Shown here: one piece after another, positions 16,957 to 27,737 of the stretch | How the letters are laid out: the number at the start of each line of letters is the position of its first letter | Position numbering within the stretch: position 1 is the first letter of the stretch | Assembly (NCBI GenBank): GCA_021732215.1 | Contig: JAKFVL010000028.1 | Span: forward strand, 29,397 to 93,396 | Source: Hyphomicrobiales bacterium | GTDB lineage: Bacteria > Pseudomonadota > Alphaproteobacteria > Rhizobiales > Xanthobacteraceae | Direction: 5' to 3' | DNA: 64,000 nucleotides | Position numbers and translations under genes: made by a program | Notes under the pieces: model-generated | What the model was told of the DNA's origin: nothing | Seen by the model: the letters and a program-made list of their open reading frames with translations, nothing else | The model's database searches: none

Positions 16957-18189
16957 ATGCCTGAGGCCCTCATCATCGACGCCTGCCGTACTCCGCGCGG
17001 CATCGGCAAAGCCGGAAAAGGCGCCTTGTCGGAAATTCATCCGCAGCAGCTTGGCGCCGCAGTGCTGAAAGCGCTTGCCGCGCGCACCGGAATCAACACC
17101 GGGGATGTCGACGACATCATCTGGGGCACTAGCGCGCAGGTCGGCCCGCAGTCAGGCGACATGGGACGCATGTCGGCGCTCGATGCCGGCTACGATATCC
17201 GCGCGTCCGGCGTCACGCTGGACCGCTTCTGCGGATCGGGCATTACCTCGGTCAATATGGCGGCGGCATCGGTGATGGCGGGCCTCGAAGACCTCGTGAT
17301 CGCAGGCGGCACGGAAAAGATGTCGATGGCGACGCGCCGCGGCGACGGACCGATGATGATGGATTCGGGCAACCTTCGTTTGCGCGCAAAGCATCCGCAG
17401 TCGCATCAGGGCGTCTGCGCCGACGCGATCGCCACGCTCGAGGGCATTTCACGCGAAGCCACCGACAAACTCGCCTATGAGAGCCAGAAGCGCGCCGCGC
17501 ACGCGATCGAACACGGCTATTTCGACAAGAGCATCGTTCCGGTTCATCACGAAGACGGCTCTCTCGCGCTCGACCGCGAGGAATATCCGCGGCCGCAAAC
17601 CACACTCGAAGGGCTTGCCTCGCTCAAGCCCGCCTTTCCCGCGATCGCGGATTATGCACTCGACGACAAGGGCACGACCTATCGCAAGCTGATCCTCGAC
17701 AAGTATCCCGACCTCAATATCGATTTCGTCCATCACGCTGGCAATTCGTCAGGCGTGGTCGATGGCGCGGCGGCCATCCTGCTCGCCTCGCCTGCCTATG
17801 CGAAGTCGCACGGCCTCAAGCCGCGGGCGAAGGTGGTCGCGATCGCGAATATGGGCGACTCGCCGACGCTGATGCTGAACGCTCCGGTGCCCGCGACCCG
17901 TAAGGTTCTCGCGAAGGCCGGGCTCGAACTCGACGATATCGACCTGTTCGAGATCAACGAGGCGTTCGCCGTGGTCGCCGAGAAATACATCCGCGATCTC
18001 AAGCTCGATCGCGGCAAGGTCAACGTCAACGGCGGCTCGATCGCGCTCGGTCATCCGATCGGCGCGACCGGTTCGATCCTGATCGGAACGATGCTGGACG
18101 AACTCGAGCGGCGGAACCTGAAGCGCGGCCTCGTCACCATGTGCGCCGCCGGCGGCATGGCGCCTGCGATCATTATCGAGCGGGTGTGA
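16957..18189 (+). CDS. Acetyl-CoA C-acyltransferase (thiolase)
   Basis: A 410-residue thiolase acting on acyl-CoAs in the cytoplasm. The catalytic set is complete: nucleophile Cys92 in LDRFCGSGITS, NEAFAVV, His366 in GGSIALGHPIGATGS, and Cys396 in TMCAAGGMAP. The start has GGGAGC six bases upstream. It could be a degradative 3-ketoacyl-CoA thiolase or a biosynthetic acetoacetyl-CoA thiolase; the sequence alone does not decide. It stands next to the DUF169/epoxide-hydrolase pair but is divergent from them. Confidence 0.93.
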   Translation: MPEALIIDACRTPRGIGKAGKGALSEIHPQQLGAAVLKALAARTGINTGDVDDIIWGTSAQVGPQSGDMGRMSALDAGYDIRASGVTLDRFCGSGITSVNMAAASVMAGLEDLVIAGGTEKMSMATRRGDGPMMMDSGNLRLRAKHPQSHQGVCADAIATLEGISREATDKLAYESQKRAAHAIEHGYFDKSIVPVHHEDGSLALDREEYPRPQTTLEGLASLKPAFPAIADYALDDKGTTYRKLILDKYPDLNIDFVHHAGNSSGVVDGAAAILLASPAYAKSHGLKPRAKVVAIANMGDSPTLMLNAPVPATRKVLAKAGLELDDIDLFEINEAFAVVAEKYIRDLKLDRGKVNVNGGSIALGHPIGATGSILIGTMLDELERRNLKRGLVTMCAAGGMAPAIIIERV

Positions 18190-18215
18190 GGAAGCGCGGG
18201 TAGGACGGAAGGAAA

Positions 18216-18293
18216 TGGTCGGAGCGGCGGGATTCGAACCCACGACCCCTAGTCCCCCAGACTAGTGCGCTAACCGGGCTGCGCTACGCTCCG
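18216..18293 (-). tRNA. tRNA-Pro (anticodon GGG)
   Basis: The minus strand folds as a full cloverleaf: acceptor CGGAGCG / CGCTCCG, D-arm GCGC-AGCCCGGTTA-GCGC, anticodon stem CTAGT / ACTAG with loop CTGGGGG (anticodon GGG), T-arm GTGGG-TTCGAAT-CCCGC, discriminator A and an encoded CCA. Length is 78 nt with CCA. It lies between the thiolase and the MerR gene, as in many alphaproteobacteria. Confidence 0.95.
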
Positions 18294-18371
18294 ACTGCCT
18301 GACGGCCTCGCTCCTCTAGCGTCGATAGCGTGGCGGCGCAAGGATGCTCGGGCAAAACACGGCCACCAAAA

Positions 18372-18947
18372 CTAGGCCGTTCCGGGCCGCCTCAGCGCAT
18401 CGTCCAGCATCGTCCGGCAGGCCAAAAGATCGTTCAGCGCACCTTTGAGCCTGCCGCGCTCGGCGGTGCCGAGTTTGCCCGCAGCGTTACGCTCCAGAGG
18501 CTCGGGCTCAACCAGCATCACCGGTGGAATTCTGGCGCCAGTGACCGACGGCGCACGGACGACCGGCGCAACAGCCTCGATCTCTTCCGCGTCCTCGACA
18601 GCCGCTTCGATCCCGGTCTCCAGATCGCTCTCGCGGCCATCCTCGCGATCCGCAGCGCCGGCTGGCGGCACGGCTCCTCCGCTCGCGATGCCTTGCACCG
18701 ACCGGATGCCCTGCTCCTTGAGAATGCGCTGCACGCCGCGGATCGTGTAACCCTCGCCGTAGAGCAGGTGGCGAATACCGCGCAGCAGATCCACGTCGTC
18801 AGGGCGGTAGAAGCGCCGCCCGCCCGAGCGCTTCATCGGCTTGATCTGGGTGAAGCGCGTTTCCCAGAACCGAAGCACATGCTGCGGTATGTCGAGATCG
18901 TCGGCGACCTCGCTGATGGTGCGGAATGCGTCCGGCGCTTTGTCCAC
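18372..18947 (-). CDS. MerR family transcriptional regulator
   Basis: A MerR-type DNA-binding protein of about 191 residues. The winged helix is clear in [20 protein letters not shown] followed by [20 protein letters not shown], then [26 protein letters not shown]. The C-terminal half is acidic and low-complexity with no effector-binding cysteines, so a metal or drug sensor role is not indicated. I place the start at GTG 18947 ([10 protein letters not shown]) because GGGGAG lies six bases upstream; the frame also allows an ATG at 19010. It follows ihfA in the conserved plsX-fabH-ihfA-merR order, separated by a palindromic repeat. Confidence 0.88.
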   Translation of the reverse strand: MDKAPDAFRTISEVADDLDIPQHVLRFWETRFTQIKPMKRSGGRRFYRPDDVDLLRGIRHLLYGEGYTIRGVQRILKEQGIRSVQGIASGGAVPPAGAADREDGRESDLETGIEAAVEDAEEIEAVAPVVRAPSVTGARIPPVMLVEPEPLERNAAGKLGTAERGRLKGALNDLLACRTMLDDALRRPGTA

Positions 18948-19017
18948 GCGCTGCTCCCCGGTGCGGCCTGTCGCCGACAGAATCAATTTTCCGATGTTAG
19001 CGGAAAACAATATTCTT

Positions 19018-19095
19018 CGTCATTGCCGGGCTTGACCCGGCAATCCATGCTTGCTGCGAAAACAGATGGATGCCCGGATCAAGTCCGGGCATGAC
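19018..19095. repeat. Palindromic intergenic repeat, family A, copy 1
   Basis: Two head-to-head hairpins: GCCGGG-cttga-CCCGGC and GCCCGGA-tcaag-TCCGGGC, bounded by CGTCATTGCCGG and CCGGGCATGAC, with a spacer containing CAATCCATG. The copy at 25309-25386 has the same two hairpins in the opposite order, i.e. it is the inverted orientation. It lies between ihfA and merR. Confidence 0.85.
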
Positions 19096-19133
19096 AGTCT
19101 TCAAATCCGGGAATCCGGCGCAGCTGCCGCGTA

Positions 19134-19448
19134 TCAGCTTGCGGCGCCGTTCTTGTTGATGCGCTGCTTGAGAATGGCGGACGGCTTGAACACCATCACC
19201 CGGCGCGGGGAGATCGGCACCTCGGTACCCGTTTTCGGATTACGCCCGATTCGCTGGCCTTTCTTGCGAACCATGAACGATCCGAACGAGGACAGCTTCA
19301 CGGTCTCGCCACGCTCCAGGCAATCCGTGATCTCCTTCAGAACAAGCTCGACGAACGCAGAGGACTCCGTCCGCGACAGTCCCACCTTCTGGTAGACCGC
19401 CTCGCACAGATCAACTCGCGTTACTGTTTTTCCGGCACTCTCGCTCAT
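19134..19448 (-). CDS. ihfA: Integration host factor, alpha subunit
   Basis: A 104-residue HU/IHF-family DNA-bending protein. [20 protein letters not shown], the arm region [22 protein letters not shown] and [15 protein letters not shown] with the intercalating proline loop mark the IHF-alpha branch. It is slightly longer than E. coli IhfA (99). It lies downstream of fabH and upstream of merR, the standard alphaproteobacterial order, and may be transcribed from its own promoter in the 150-bp gap after fabH. Confidence 0.95.
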   Translation of the reverse strand: MSESAGKTVTRVDLCEAVYQKVGLSRTESSAFVELVLKEITDCLERGETVKLSSFGSFMVRKKGQRIGRNPKTGTEVPISPRRVMVFKPSAILKQRINKNGAAS

Positions 19449-19598
19449 CGCCCTGCCCCGCTCACGGCGAAAAATTCGCTACTGAAATTAAGAGCTTCGG
19501 ATGAACGGGTCAACAGCGTCCTGCATGCAATGGCATGGAAGACGAGGGAGGAATTTTAGTTCAATTGTTGCATGCCAGGCAACGAAGCGCTCACCAGC

Positions 19599-20576
19599 TC
19601 ACCAGCGCACCAGCGCCGAGCCCCAGGTGAAGCCGCCGCCCATCGCCTCGAGCATGACGAGGTCGTTGGCTTTGATCCTCTTGTCGGCCACCGCCACCGA
19701 GAGCGCCAGCGGGATCGACGCCGCCGACGTGTTCCCGTGGCTATCGACAGTCAGCACGACTTTCTCTTTCGCTATATGCAGTTTCTGGGCGGAAGCGTCG
19801 ATGATACGCTTGTTGGCCTGATGCGGAACCAGCCAGTCGATGTCGTTTGGGCCTGTATTTGTGGCCTTGAATGCATCCTCGATGACATCGGTGATCATGC
19901 CGACGGCATGCTTGAAGACCTCGCGGCCCTCCATGCGCAAATGGCCAACAGTCTGCGTCGAGGACGGTCCGCCATCGACATACAGCTTCATCTTGTGGCG
20001 GCCGTCGGAACGCAGATGCGTCGTGAGGATGCCACGATCGGACGTCGTCCCCTGCTGCGGCTGTGCGTCCAGCACGATGGCTCCTGCGCCATCGCCGAAC
20101 AGCACGCACGTACCGCGATCGGTCCAGTCGAGAATGCGCGAAAATGTCTCGGCTCCGATCACCAGCGCCCGCTTGAACGCGCCGGTGCGCAAAAAATTAT
20201 CAGCGGTGGCCAGCGCAAAGATGAATCCAGAGCACACTGCTTGCAGATCGAACGCCGCCCCGTGAGTAATGCCAAGGCCGTTCTGCACCGCGACAGCAGT
20301 CGCGGGGAACGTATTGTCGGGCGTCGAGGTCGCCAGCACGATCAGATCGATCGACTGAGCGTCGATACCGGCGTTGGCAAGCGCGGCCTGCGCCGCCTTG
20401 ATGGCGAGATGCGAGGTGAATTCGCCGGGGGCCGCGATATGACGCTGGCGAATCCCGGTTCGCTGCACGATCCACTCGTCGGAGGTATCGATACGGCCGG
20501 CAAGTTCGGCATTGGTGAGGATTTGTTCCGGCAAATAAGATCCACAGCCCAGAACAACAGAACGAATGGTCGTCAA
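19599..20576 (-). CDS. fabH: 3-oxoacyl-[acyl-carrier-protein] synthase III
   Basis: A 325-residue initiating condensing enzyme of fatty acid synthesis, joining acetyl-CoA to malonyl-ACP. The catalytic triad is visible: Cys115 in [12 protein letters not shown], His in [11 protein letters not shown] and Asn in [13 protein letters not shown]; the C-terminal [13 protein letters not shown] is also characteristic. Its ATG overlaps the plsX stop codon in an ATGA arrangement (20573-20576), so translation is coupled to plsX. Same length as typical FabH (about 320). Confidence 0.97.
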   Translation of the reverse strand: MTTIRSVVLGCGSYLPEQILTNAELAGRIDTSDEWIVQRTGIRQRHIAAPGEFTSHLAIKAAQAALANAGIDAQSIDLIVLATSTPDNTFPATAVAVQNGLGITHGAAFDLQAVCSGFIFALATADNFLRTGAFKRALVIGAETFSRILDWTDRGTCVLFGDGAGAIVLDAQPQQGTTSDRGILTTHLRSDGRHKMKLYVDGGPSSTQTVGHLRMEGREVFKHAVGMITDVIEDAFKATNTGPNDIDWLVPHQANKRIIDASAQKLHIAKEKVVLTVDSHGNTSAASIPLALSVAVADKRIKANDLVMLEAMGGGFTWGSALVRW

Positions 20577-21628
20577 GAGAGAACCCCCTGCACAGCGGGC
20601 GTAAGCGCGCCGCTGTCGCGATTGAGCGTTTGATTGATCTTGTTCAGGAGATCGAAGCGGACCATCTCGTAGCCGACATCGACGGCATAGGCAAAGCCGT
20701 CGGAATCGGTTCCCCCGTGGCTTTTCACGACGACGCCGTTGAGCCCCAGGAACACACCGCCATTCAGCTTGCGCGGGTCCATCTTGTCCCGCAGCGCCTT
20801 GAATGCGCCCCGCGCGAACAGGTAGCCGATCCGCGAACTCCAGGTCCGCGACATCGCACTGCGCAGATACTCGCCGATTTGACGCGCGGTGCCTTCCGCC
20901 GCCTTCAGGGCGATGTTGCCGGTGAACCCCTCGGTCACGATTACATCGGCCGATCCCTTGCTGATGCCGTCGCCCTCGGTGAAACCGATGAATTCCAGTT
21001 GCGGCAGATTCAACGTACGCAGCATGTCGGCCGCAGCGCGGACTTGCTCGACACCCTTTACTTCCTCGACGCCGATATTGAGCAGACCGACCGTTGGCCG
21101 CTCGAGATCGAACAGCACCCGCGCCATCGCGCTGCCCATCACAGCCAACGCAGTCAGATGATGCGCATCGCCGCCGATCGTTGCTCCAAGATCGAGTACC
21201 ACGGACTCTCCGCGCATCGTCGGCCAGACCGCCGCGATAGCAGGCCGGTCGATCCCCGGCAGCGTGCGCAGATTGAAACGCGCCATCGCCATCAGCGCGC
21301 CGGTGTTGCCGGCGGAGACAACGGCATCCGCCTCACCCTTTTTTACCGCATCGATCGCAAGCCACATCGACGATGTCTTGCGTCCGCGACGCAGTGCCTG
21401 GCTCGGCTTGTCGTCCATCGCAATCGCTACATCAGTGTGAACCACGCGCGAGGCCGCCTTAAGCGCCGGAAGTTTGGCAAGCTGCGTCTCGATCTGCTTG
21501 CTGTCGCCGAATAGCAAAAATTCGGTATCCGGATGCCGTCCGAGCGAGATTGCCGCGCCGGGTATCACCACGGATGCGCCGATGTCGCCGCCCATGGCGT
21601 CAAGCGCAATTCGAACCTTCTGCGGCAT
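20573..21628 (-). CDS. plsX: Phosphate acyltransferase PlsX
   Basis: A 351-residue enzyme that converts acyl-ACP to acyl-phosphate, the first step of membrane phospholipid synthesis. [20 protein letters not shown] at the N-terminus, [31 protein letters not shown] and the C-terminal [11 protein letters not shown] are the family signatures. The start at 21628 gives [14 protein letters not shown] with GGAAA upstream; the longer open frame to 21769 adds unrelated sequence. It sits between the DUF177 gene and fabH. Unlike enterobacteria, no rpmF lies between DUF177 and plsX. Confidence 0.97.
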   Translation of the reverse strand: MPQKVRIALDAMGGDIGASVVIPGAAISLGRHPDTEFLLFGDSKQIETQLAKLPALKAASRVVHTDVAIAMDDKPSQALRRGRKTSSMWLAIDAVKKGEADAVVSAGNTGALMAMARFNLRTLPGIDRPAIAAVWPTMRGESVVLDLGATIGGDAHHLTALAVMGSAMARVLFDLERPTVGLLNIGVEEVKGVEQVRAAADMLRTLNLPQLEFIGFTEGDGISKGSADVIVTEGFTGNIALKAAEGTARQIGEYLRSAMSRTWSSRIGYLFARGAFKALRDKMDPRKLNGGVFLGLNGVVVKSHGGTDSDGFAYAVDVGYEMVRFDLLNKINQTLNRDSGALTPAVQGVLS

Positions 21629-21796
21629 GAGTTTCCGGAAACCTGACCAGCAAGCAACCTTGAGTGAAGGCCGCAACGTAAAACGCCACCGCCCCGCACG
21701 GCCAGCAACGACAAGGGCGGATCGCCCTCTAATTGGGCCGGACAATACCCTGTCCGCGCCCCGATACAACTGCTTGACCCCGGCCGTCGACGTCCA

Positions 21797-22384
21797 TCAG
21801 CGCCGCTTAGGCTTGCCCTTGGAGGGTGATTCTGCCCTATCTTTGAGGGCCTTAAGCGCCGCGAACGGATGATCTTCGGGATCGGTAGCGGCCTGCGGAA
21901 CATCGAACACCGCGCCGGGCTTGCGCGGATAGGGATCGATGCCGAGAAACAGAAAATCCTGCGCCAGACGGCCAAGATCGATCTGGCCGTTCAGGATCGG
22001 CTCCGGCGGATCGGGTTCTTCTTCGCCCTCATCCGCGGGCTGGGTGCGACCCTTCCTTGAGCTGGCCTCGCGCGCGGGCACATCGCCAGGCGGCTCGAAC
22101 GTGACGTCGATGGCTTCTTCGATCTCGCTCTCGATCGGCTCAAGCGTGACGACGCAATCCTGACCGACACGCGCCTTCACCACGCCGGTGACGTGAAAAG
22201 CCTCGCGCGACGCTGGCTTGATATCGAACGACGCAGATGCATTGGCGATCGAACGAACTCTCGCGGCGCTCGCCATCGCAGTACGCGCCTCCTGATCGGC
22301 CTCGATATCGATCTGCAAACCGCCGTCTGGAATTTGCGCGATTGCGATCTTCACGCTCCAGGGGCTTTCGTCGAGCTTCATCAT
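21797..22384 (-). CDS. DUF177 (YceD-like) protein
   Basis: A 195-residue acidic protein of the DUF177/YceD family. Seen: SPWSVKIAIAQIPDGGLQID, CVVTLEPIESEIEEAIDVTF and the C-terminal IDLGRLAQDFLFLGIDPYPRKPGAVF. Relatives have been linked to 23S rRNA maturation together with ribosomal protein L32, but that is family knowledge, not shown here. The start is one of two adjacent ATGs (22384/22381); the first lies one base after the stop codon of the upstream bc1 chaperone gene, so the two are coupled. Confidence 0.88.
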   Translation of the reverse strand: MMKLDESPWSVKIAIAQIPDGGLQIDIEADQEARTAMASAARVRSIANASASFDIKPASREAFHVTGVVKARVGQDCVVTLEPIESEIEEAIDVTFEPPGDVPAREASSRKGRTQPADEGEEEPDPPEPILNGQIDLGRLAQDFLFLGIDPYPRKPGAVFDVPQAATDPEDHPFAALKALKDRAESPSKGKPKRR

Positions 22385-22385
22385 A

Positions 22386-22931
22386 TTATTGGCTTCTGGC
22401 TGCAGGCACTGGAAAGCGGACCGTTCCATCGGCAACCGCCGAGTGTGCGGTCATATCGAGTTCTGAAATGGAGGCGCGTACATAATCCGCAAGCAGTTGA
22501 GCGGCAGCGGCGTTTTCGGTGTTCAGGACATTGCGCGCAAGTGCTTGCGCAAGGGCGTCGCCTCCTTCGGCCAGTGCCGAATCGTAGGCGATGCTGCGGC
22601 CATAAAATGCCTCGCCCAACGCCTTCATTCGGCGCGGTACGGTTGTGTCGCTGACCCCCATTTCGCGCAGATTATCGTCCATGTCCGCGCAGAAGCGATC
22701 GAACACAGCCTGCGCCATTGCAGCCCCCTCCGCCGTCGTGCGGAGCCGGCGCAGCACCATCCAGAGGTGCAGGACCACCATGTCGAAACGGCCGTTAACT
22801 GTATCGGGAACGCCGAGGCCTTGATAAAAAAGGGGTTCTCGCGCCTGCGCCACGATCATGCCATAGATGGCCTGAATGGTCCCGCGCGGCGGCGTCGTGG
22901 ATTTCCCGAGGCGATTGAACGGCCAGAGCAT
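22386..22931 (-). CDS. Ubiquinol-cytochrome c chaperone family protein (Cbp3/UQCC1-like)
   Basis: A 181-residue assembly factor for the cytochrome bc1 complex. IQAIYGMIVAQAREPLFYQG, FDMVVLHLWMVLRRLRTT and FDRFCADMDDNLREMGVSDTTVPRRMKALGEAFYGR are the recognised core of the Cbp3-like domain. The ATG at 22931 begins MLWPFNRLGK just before the domain; the open frame continues to 23153 into the divergent gene. It is divergent from the BamE-like gene (177-bp shared promoter region) and directly precedes DUF177, an arrangement common in this order. Confidence 0.9.
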   Translation of the reverse strand: MLWPFNRLGKSTTPPRGTIQAIYGMIVAQAREPLFYQGLGVPDTVNGRFDMVVLHLWMVLRRLRTTAEGAAMAQAVFDRFCADMDDNLREMGVSDTTVPRRMKALGEAFYGRSIAYDSALAEGGDALAQALARNVLNTENAAAAQLLADYVRASISELDMTAHSAVADGTVRFPVPAARSQ

Positions 22932-23107
22932 CTTTTCAGTATCCGCGTGGCAGGCAAACGTCCGGCAGCGGTCCGGAACAAGCCTCGTGTCGGTTGCAAA
23001 CGAGTGAACCGCCCGGTACGTCAACCCGCCACGAGATGCAAGTAGATGCAGAGCACGAACGGCAGTTGGAATAAAGCGTTGGATCGAGAGCAAGGCCTGA
23101 GCCACAG

Positions 23108-23584
23108 ATGACCGACTTGAGCCGAAACTCGACCGTCCCCTTGTCATGGGCAAGGCAACTGAGCCGCCTGCGCGCGATCGCCGCAGCGTTGGTGTTTGCA
23201 GGGCTCACCGCGGGCTGCACATCCGAGCAATTCCAGAAGGGCTATATTATCCCCGACGGCGCGCTCGAGCAGATTCCGATCGGCGCCAGCCAGGATCAGG
23301 TGCTGATCGTGATGGGCACGCCATCGACGGTCGCGACATTGAGCGGCGAAGTTTTTTACTACATCTCGCAGCGCTCGCGCCGCCTGATCGGGTTCATGAA
23401 CCAGGAAGTGATCGATCAGCGCGTGGTGGCCGTCTACTTCGATAAGAACCGCACGGTCAATCGGCTCGCCAACTACGGCCTCAAGGACGGCAAGATTTTC
23501 GACTTCATCAGCCGCACCACGCCGACCAGCGGCCAGGAGCTGAGCTACCTGACGCCGATCTTCAAGATCATCAGCCTGCGCTGA
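23108..23584 (+). CDS. bamE: Outer membrane protein assembly factor BamE-like (SmpA/OmlA) lipoprotein
   Basis: A 158-residue lipoprotein with an extended N-terminus, a hydrophobic stretch (about 22-36) and the lipobox LTAGC with Cys37. The SmpA/OmlA domain follows: GYIIPDGALEQIPIGASQDQVLIVMGTPS and FYYISQRSRR. BamE is the small accessory lipoprotein of the beta-barrel assembly machine in the outer membrane. The long N-terminus before the signal peptide suggests that the Met at residue 1 may not be the true start, but no closer in-frame ATG lies before the hydrophobic core. Confidence 0.88.
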   Translation: MTDLSRNSTVPLSWARQLSRLRAIAAALVFAGLTAGCTSEQFQKGYIIPDGALEQIPIGASQDQVLIVMGTPSTVATLSGEVFYYISQRSRRLIGFMNQEVIDQRVVAVYFDKNRTVNRLANYGLKDGKIFDFISRTTPTSGQELSYLTPIFKIISLR

Positions 23585-23712
23585 TCCACGCAATCCGCTG
23601 TAAACTGCACAATCGGCGCGCGGCTGCGTCGCCTTGCCGCTTGCTATTTCACTGCCTACCTTCACGTTCAAAGCCCAGACACACAAGATGTCGGGCCTGA
23701 GGGAGCACCATC

Positions 23713-24714
23713 ATGACCATTCGCATCACCCGCCGCCGCGCGCTATCCGGCGCCGCTGCCGTTTCCGCCGCCGCGATCCTGCCGCGCAGCGCGCTCGGGC
23801 AGGAATGGAAGCCGACCGAGACTGTCCGCATCATTGTGCCCGCCGCCCCCGGTGGATTGACCGACGTGATCGGGCGGCTGCTTGCCCAACATCTGCAGGC
23901 CAATTGGGGCCAGAACGCCGTGGTCGAAAACCGCTCAGGCGCCGGCGGCACCATCGGCACGCTGGAGGCGATCCGCCAGAAGCCCGACGGCCACACTGTT
24001 CTGGTCGGCAATCCCGGACCGAACGCGATCGCGTTCAGCATCTTCCGCAACCTCAGCTACAAGCCGGAACAGATTCTGCCGGTCAGCAACGTGATCCGGG
24101 TTCCGAACATCGTCTCGGCGCACCCGTCCGTACCGGTGAAGTCGATCCCCGAGTTGATCTCTTATCTGAAGGCCAACCCCGACAAACTCACCTACGGATC
24201 TTCCGGCATCGGCCAGAGCCCTCACCTCACTGCCGCCTGGTTCCTGCAGCTCACCGGGTTGAAAATGACGCATGCGCCGTTCCGCGGCGCCGGCCCTGCG
24301 CTTCAGGCCGCACTTGCCGGCGACATCCAGATTCTGTTCGACAACCTGTTTCCGACCCTGCCGCAGGTCGAGGACGGCAAGCTCACCGCGCTCTGCGTCA
24401 CCACGGCGGAGCGCACCGACCGCTCGCCGAAGATTCCGACCATGCGTGAGAGCGCGCCTGAGCTAGCCCCCTTCGACGTGTCGTCCTGGTTCGGCATATT
24501 CTTGCCCGCTGGCGCACCTGCCCCTGTGGTCCAGGCGCTCAACAGCCAGGTCAAACTGCTCTGCGAGCGCGAAGATGCGAAAAAGACGTTCGCGGCGGCG
24601 GGCGCTCGCGCCGATCACGGCACGCCCGCCCAGTTTGCGTCATTCATCCAGAATGAGACAAAAAAGTTCGGCGGCATCATCGACAAGGAAGGCCTCAAGA
24701 TGGATGTGAACTGA
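23713..24714 (+). CDS. Tripartite tricarboxylate transporter (Bug-type) substrate-binding protein, orphan
   Basis: A 333-residue periplasmic binding protein of the Bug/TctC family. A twin-arginine-like signal peptide (TRRRALSGAAAVSAAAIL, cleavage likely at ALG-Q near residue 30) precedes the mature protein, in which VRIIVPAAPGGLTDVIGR and the second ligand loop TYGSSGIGQSPHLT are the family's binding motifs. The aspartate that often contacts carboxylate ligands may be the D in GGLTDV. No tctA or tctB membrane genes are nearby, which is usual for orphan Bug proteins. Ligand unknown. GGGAG lies nine bases upstream of the ATG. Confidence 0.92.
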   Translation: MTIRITRRRALSGAAAVSAAAILPRSALGQEWKPTETVRIIVPAAPGGLTDVIGRLLAQHLQANWGQNAVVENRSGAGGTIGTLEAIRQKPDGHTVLVGNPGPNAIAFSIFRNLSYKPEQILPVSNVIRVPNIVSAHPSVPVKSIPELISYLKANPDKLTYGSSGIGQSPHLTAAWFLQLTGLKMTHAPFRGAGPALQAALAGDIQILFDNLFPTLPQVEDGKLTALCVTTAERTDRSPKIPTMRESAPELAPFDVSSWFGIFLPAGAPAPVVQALNSQVKLLCEREDAKKTFAAAGARADHGTPAQFASFIQNETKKFGGIIDKEGLKMDVN

Positions 24715-24832
24715 CCCATCCGTCATTGCGGGTTTCCACAACCTCGCATTGGCGAAAGTTCCCATCCGGTTCCACGGAACATTGCTGTTCAACAGTCGTT
24801 GATCGCCCATCTTCACCCCGAGGAGGACGAAC

Positions 24833-25219
24833 ATGAGATTGCATACAGCAATTGCGATTACGGCCATCGCGTTGACACCGGCAGCGGCATTGGCGCAGTC
24901 GGCCACGCAACGCGGCGCAGTCGATGGCGCTGTCACCGGCGGCGCGGTCGGCGGCCCGGTTGGCGCGGCGGTTGGCGGTACTGTTGGTGCGGCGGTCGGT
25001 ACGGCGATCGACATCCCCGGTGCGGTCGTATCGTCGGTGCTCGGCCTGAACCGCCCGTCGGTCGTTTACGAGCGGCCGATCGTGGTTGGCGAGCCGCTGC
25101 CGTCGCAGATCGAATATTACGAAGTGCCGGGCCACGCCGAGTATCGCTATACGGTGATCAACAATCGCCGCTACATCGTCGAGCCGCGCACGCGCCGCGT
25201 CGTGCGCGTCATCGAGTAA
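24833..25219 (+). CDS. Small secreted DUF1236-like protein with glycine-zipper repeat
   Basis: 128 residues: a signal peptide (MRLHTAIAITAIALTPAAALA, about 21 residues), then a Gly/Ala/Val-rich segment of roughly 35 residues with repeated G-x3-G spacing (GGAVGGPVGAAVGG), then a charged domain ending in YTVINNRRYIVEPRTRRVVRVIE, which resembles the C-terminus of DUF1236 proteins. Periplasmic or outer-membrane location is likely; function unknown. The start has a strong GAGGAGG seven bases upstream. A strong terminator follows 35 bases after the stop, so it is a single-gene transcript. Confidence 0.8.
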   Translation: MRLHTAIAITAIALTPAAALAQSATQRGAVDGAVTGGAVGGPVGAAVGGTVGAAVGTAIDIPGAVVSSVLGLNRPSVVYERPIVVGEPLPSQIEYYEVPGHAEYRYTVINNRRYIVEPRTRRVVRVIE

Positions 25220-25253
25220 CCTCAATACATCGCTCCAAAAAACTGGCTCAATG

Positions 25254-25285
25254 AAAAACCCCGCGGCTCGCACCGCGGGGTTTTT
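25254..25285. terminator. Bidirectional rho-independent terminator
   Basis: Perfect GC stem CCCCGCGG / CCGCGGGG around CTCGCA, flanked by AAAAA on the left and TTTTT on the right, so it can stop transcripts from both sides. On the plus strand it ends the DUF1236-like gene; on the minus strand it lies beyond the hppA stop codon and the family A repeat. Confidence 0.93.
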
Positions 25286-25308
25286 GTTTCTTTCGTAGCC
25301 TTCACTGT

Positions 25309-25386
25309 CGTCATGCCCGGGCTTGACCCGGGCATCCATCTAGTTTGCGAAGAAGATGGATTGCCGGATCAAGTCCGGCAATGACG
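25309..25386. repeat. Palindromic intergenic repeat, family A, copy 2 (inverted)
   Basis: Two hairpins, GCCCGGG-cttga-CCCGGGC and TTGCCGGA-tcaag-TCCGGCAA, bounded by CGTCATGCCCGG and GGCAATGACG. It is the reverse-complement arrangement of the copy at 19018-19095. It lies between the bidirectional terminator and the 3' end of hppA. Confidence 0.85.
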
Positions 25387-25393
25387 ACTGAGA

Positions 25394-27517
<2,124 letters not shown>

Positions 27518-27737
27518 TGAATATCCTCAGATTGTTTGTTGCTTCCCCACGGCGCCCGTGACCGCGAATGGGACGGACGCGCAAACAAGGAGGCCATGCC
27601 CTGCGTATGGCAAAAACGGCCTCAAATCGGCGCGGACAATGCCAAAATCATCCCGGCGACGCAACGCTATGGGGTCCCTTAAAAGACCCTTTTTGGAAGG
27701 ATTTGCAGCGTTTTGGCTTGGTATTTCGTATGATGGT

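Noticed and set aside
18948..19010. Extension of the MerR frame to ATG 19010
   Set aside because: The extra 21 residues are not MerR-like, and a GTG start with GGGGAG upstream fits better; kept only as an alternative start.
27672..27694. Hairpin GGGTC-N8-GACCC followed by TTTTT between thiL and hppA
   Set aside because: The stem is only 5 bp and is on the plus strand, where no gene needs termination; probably chance.
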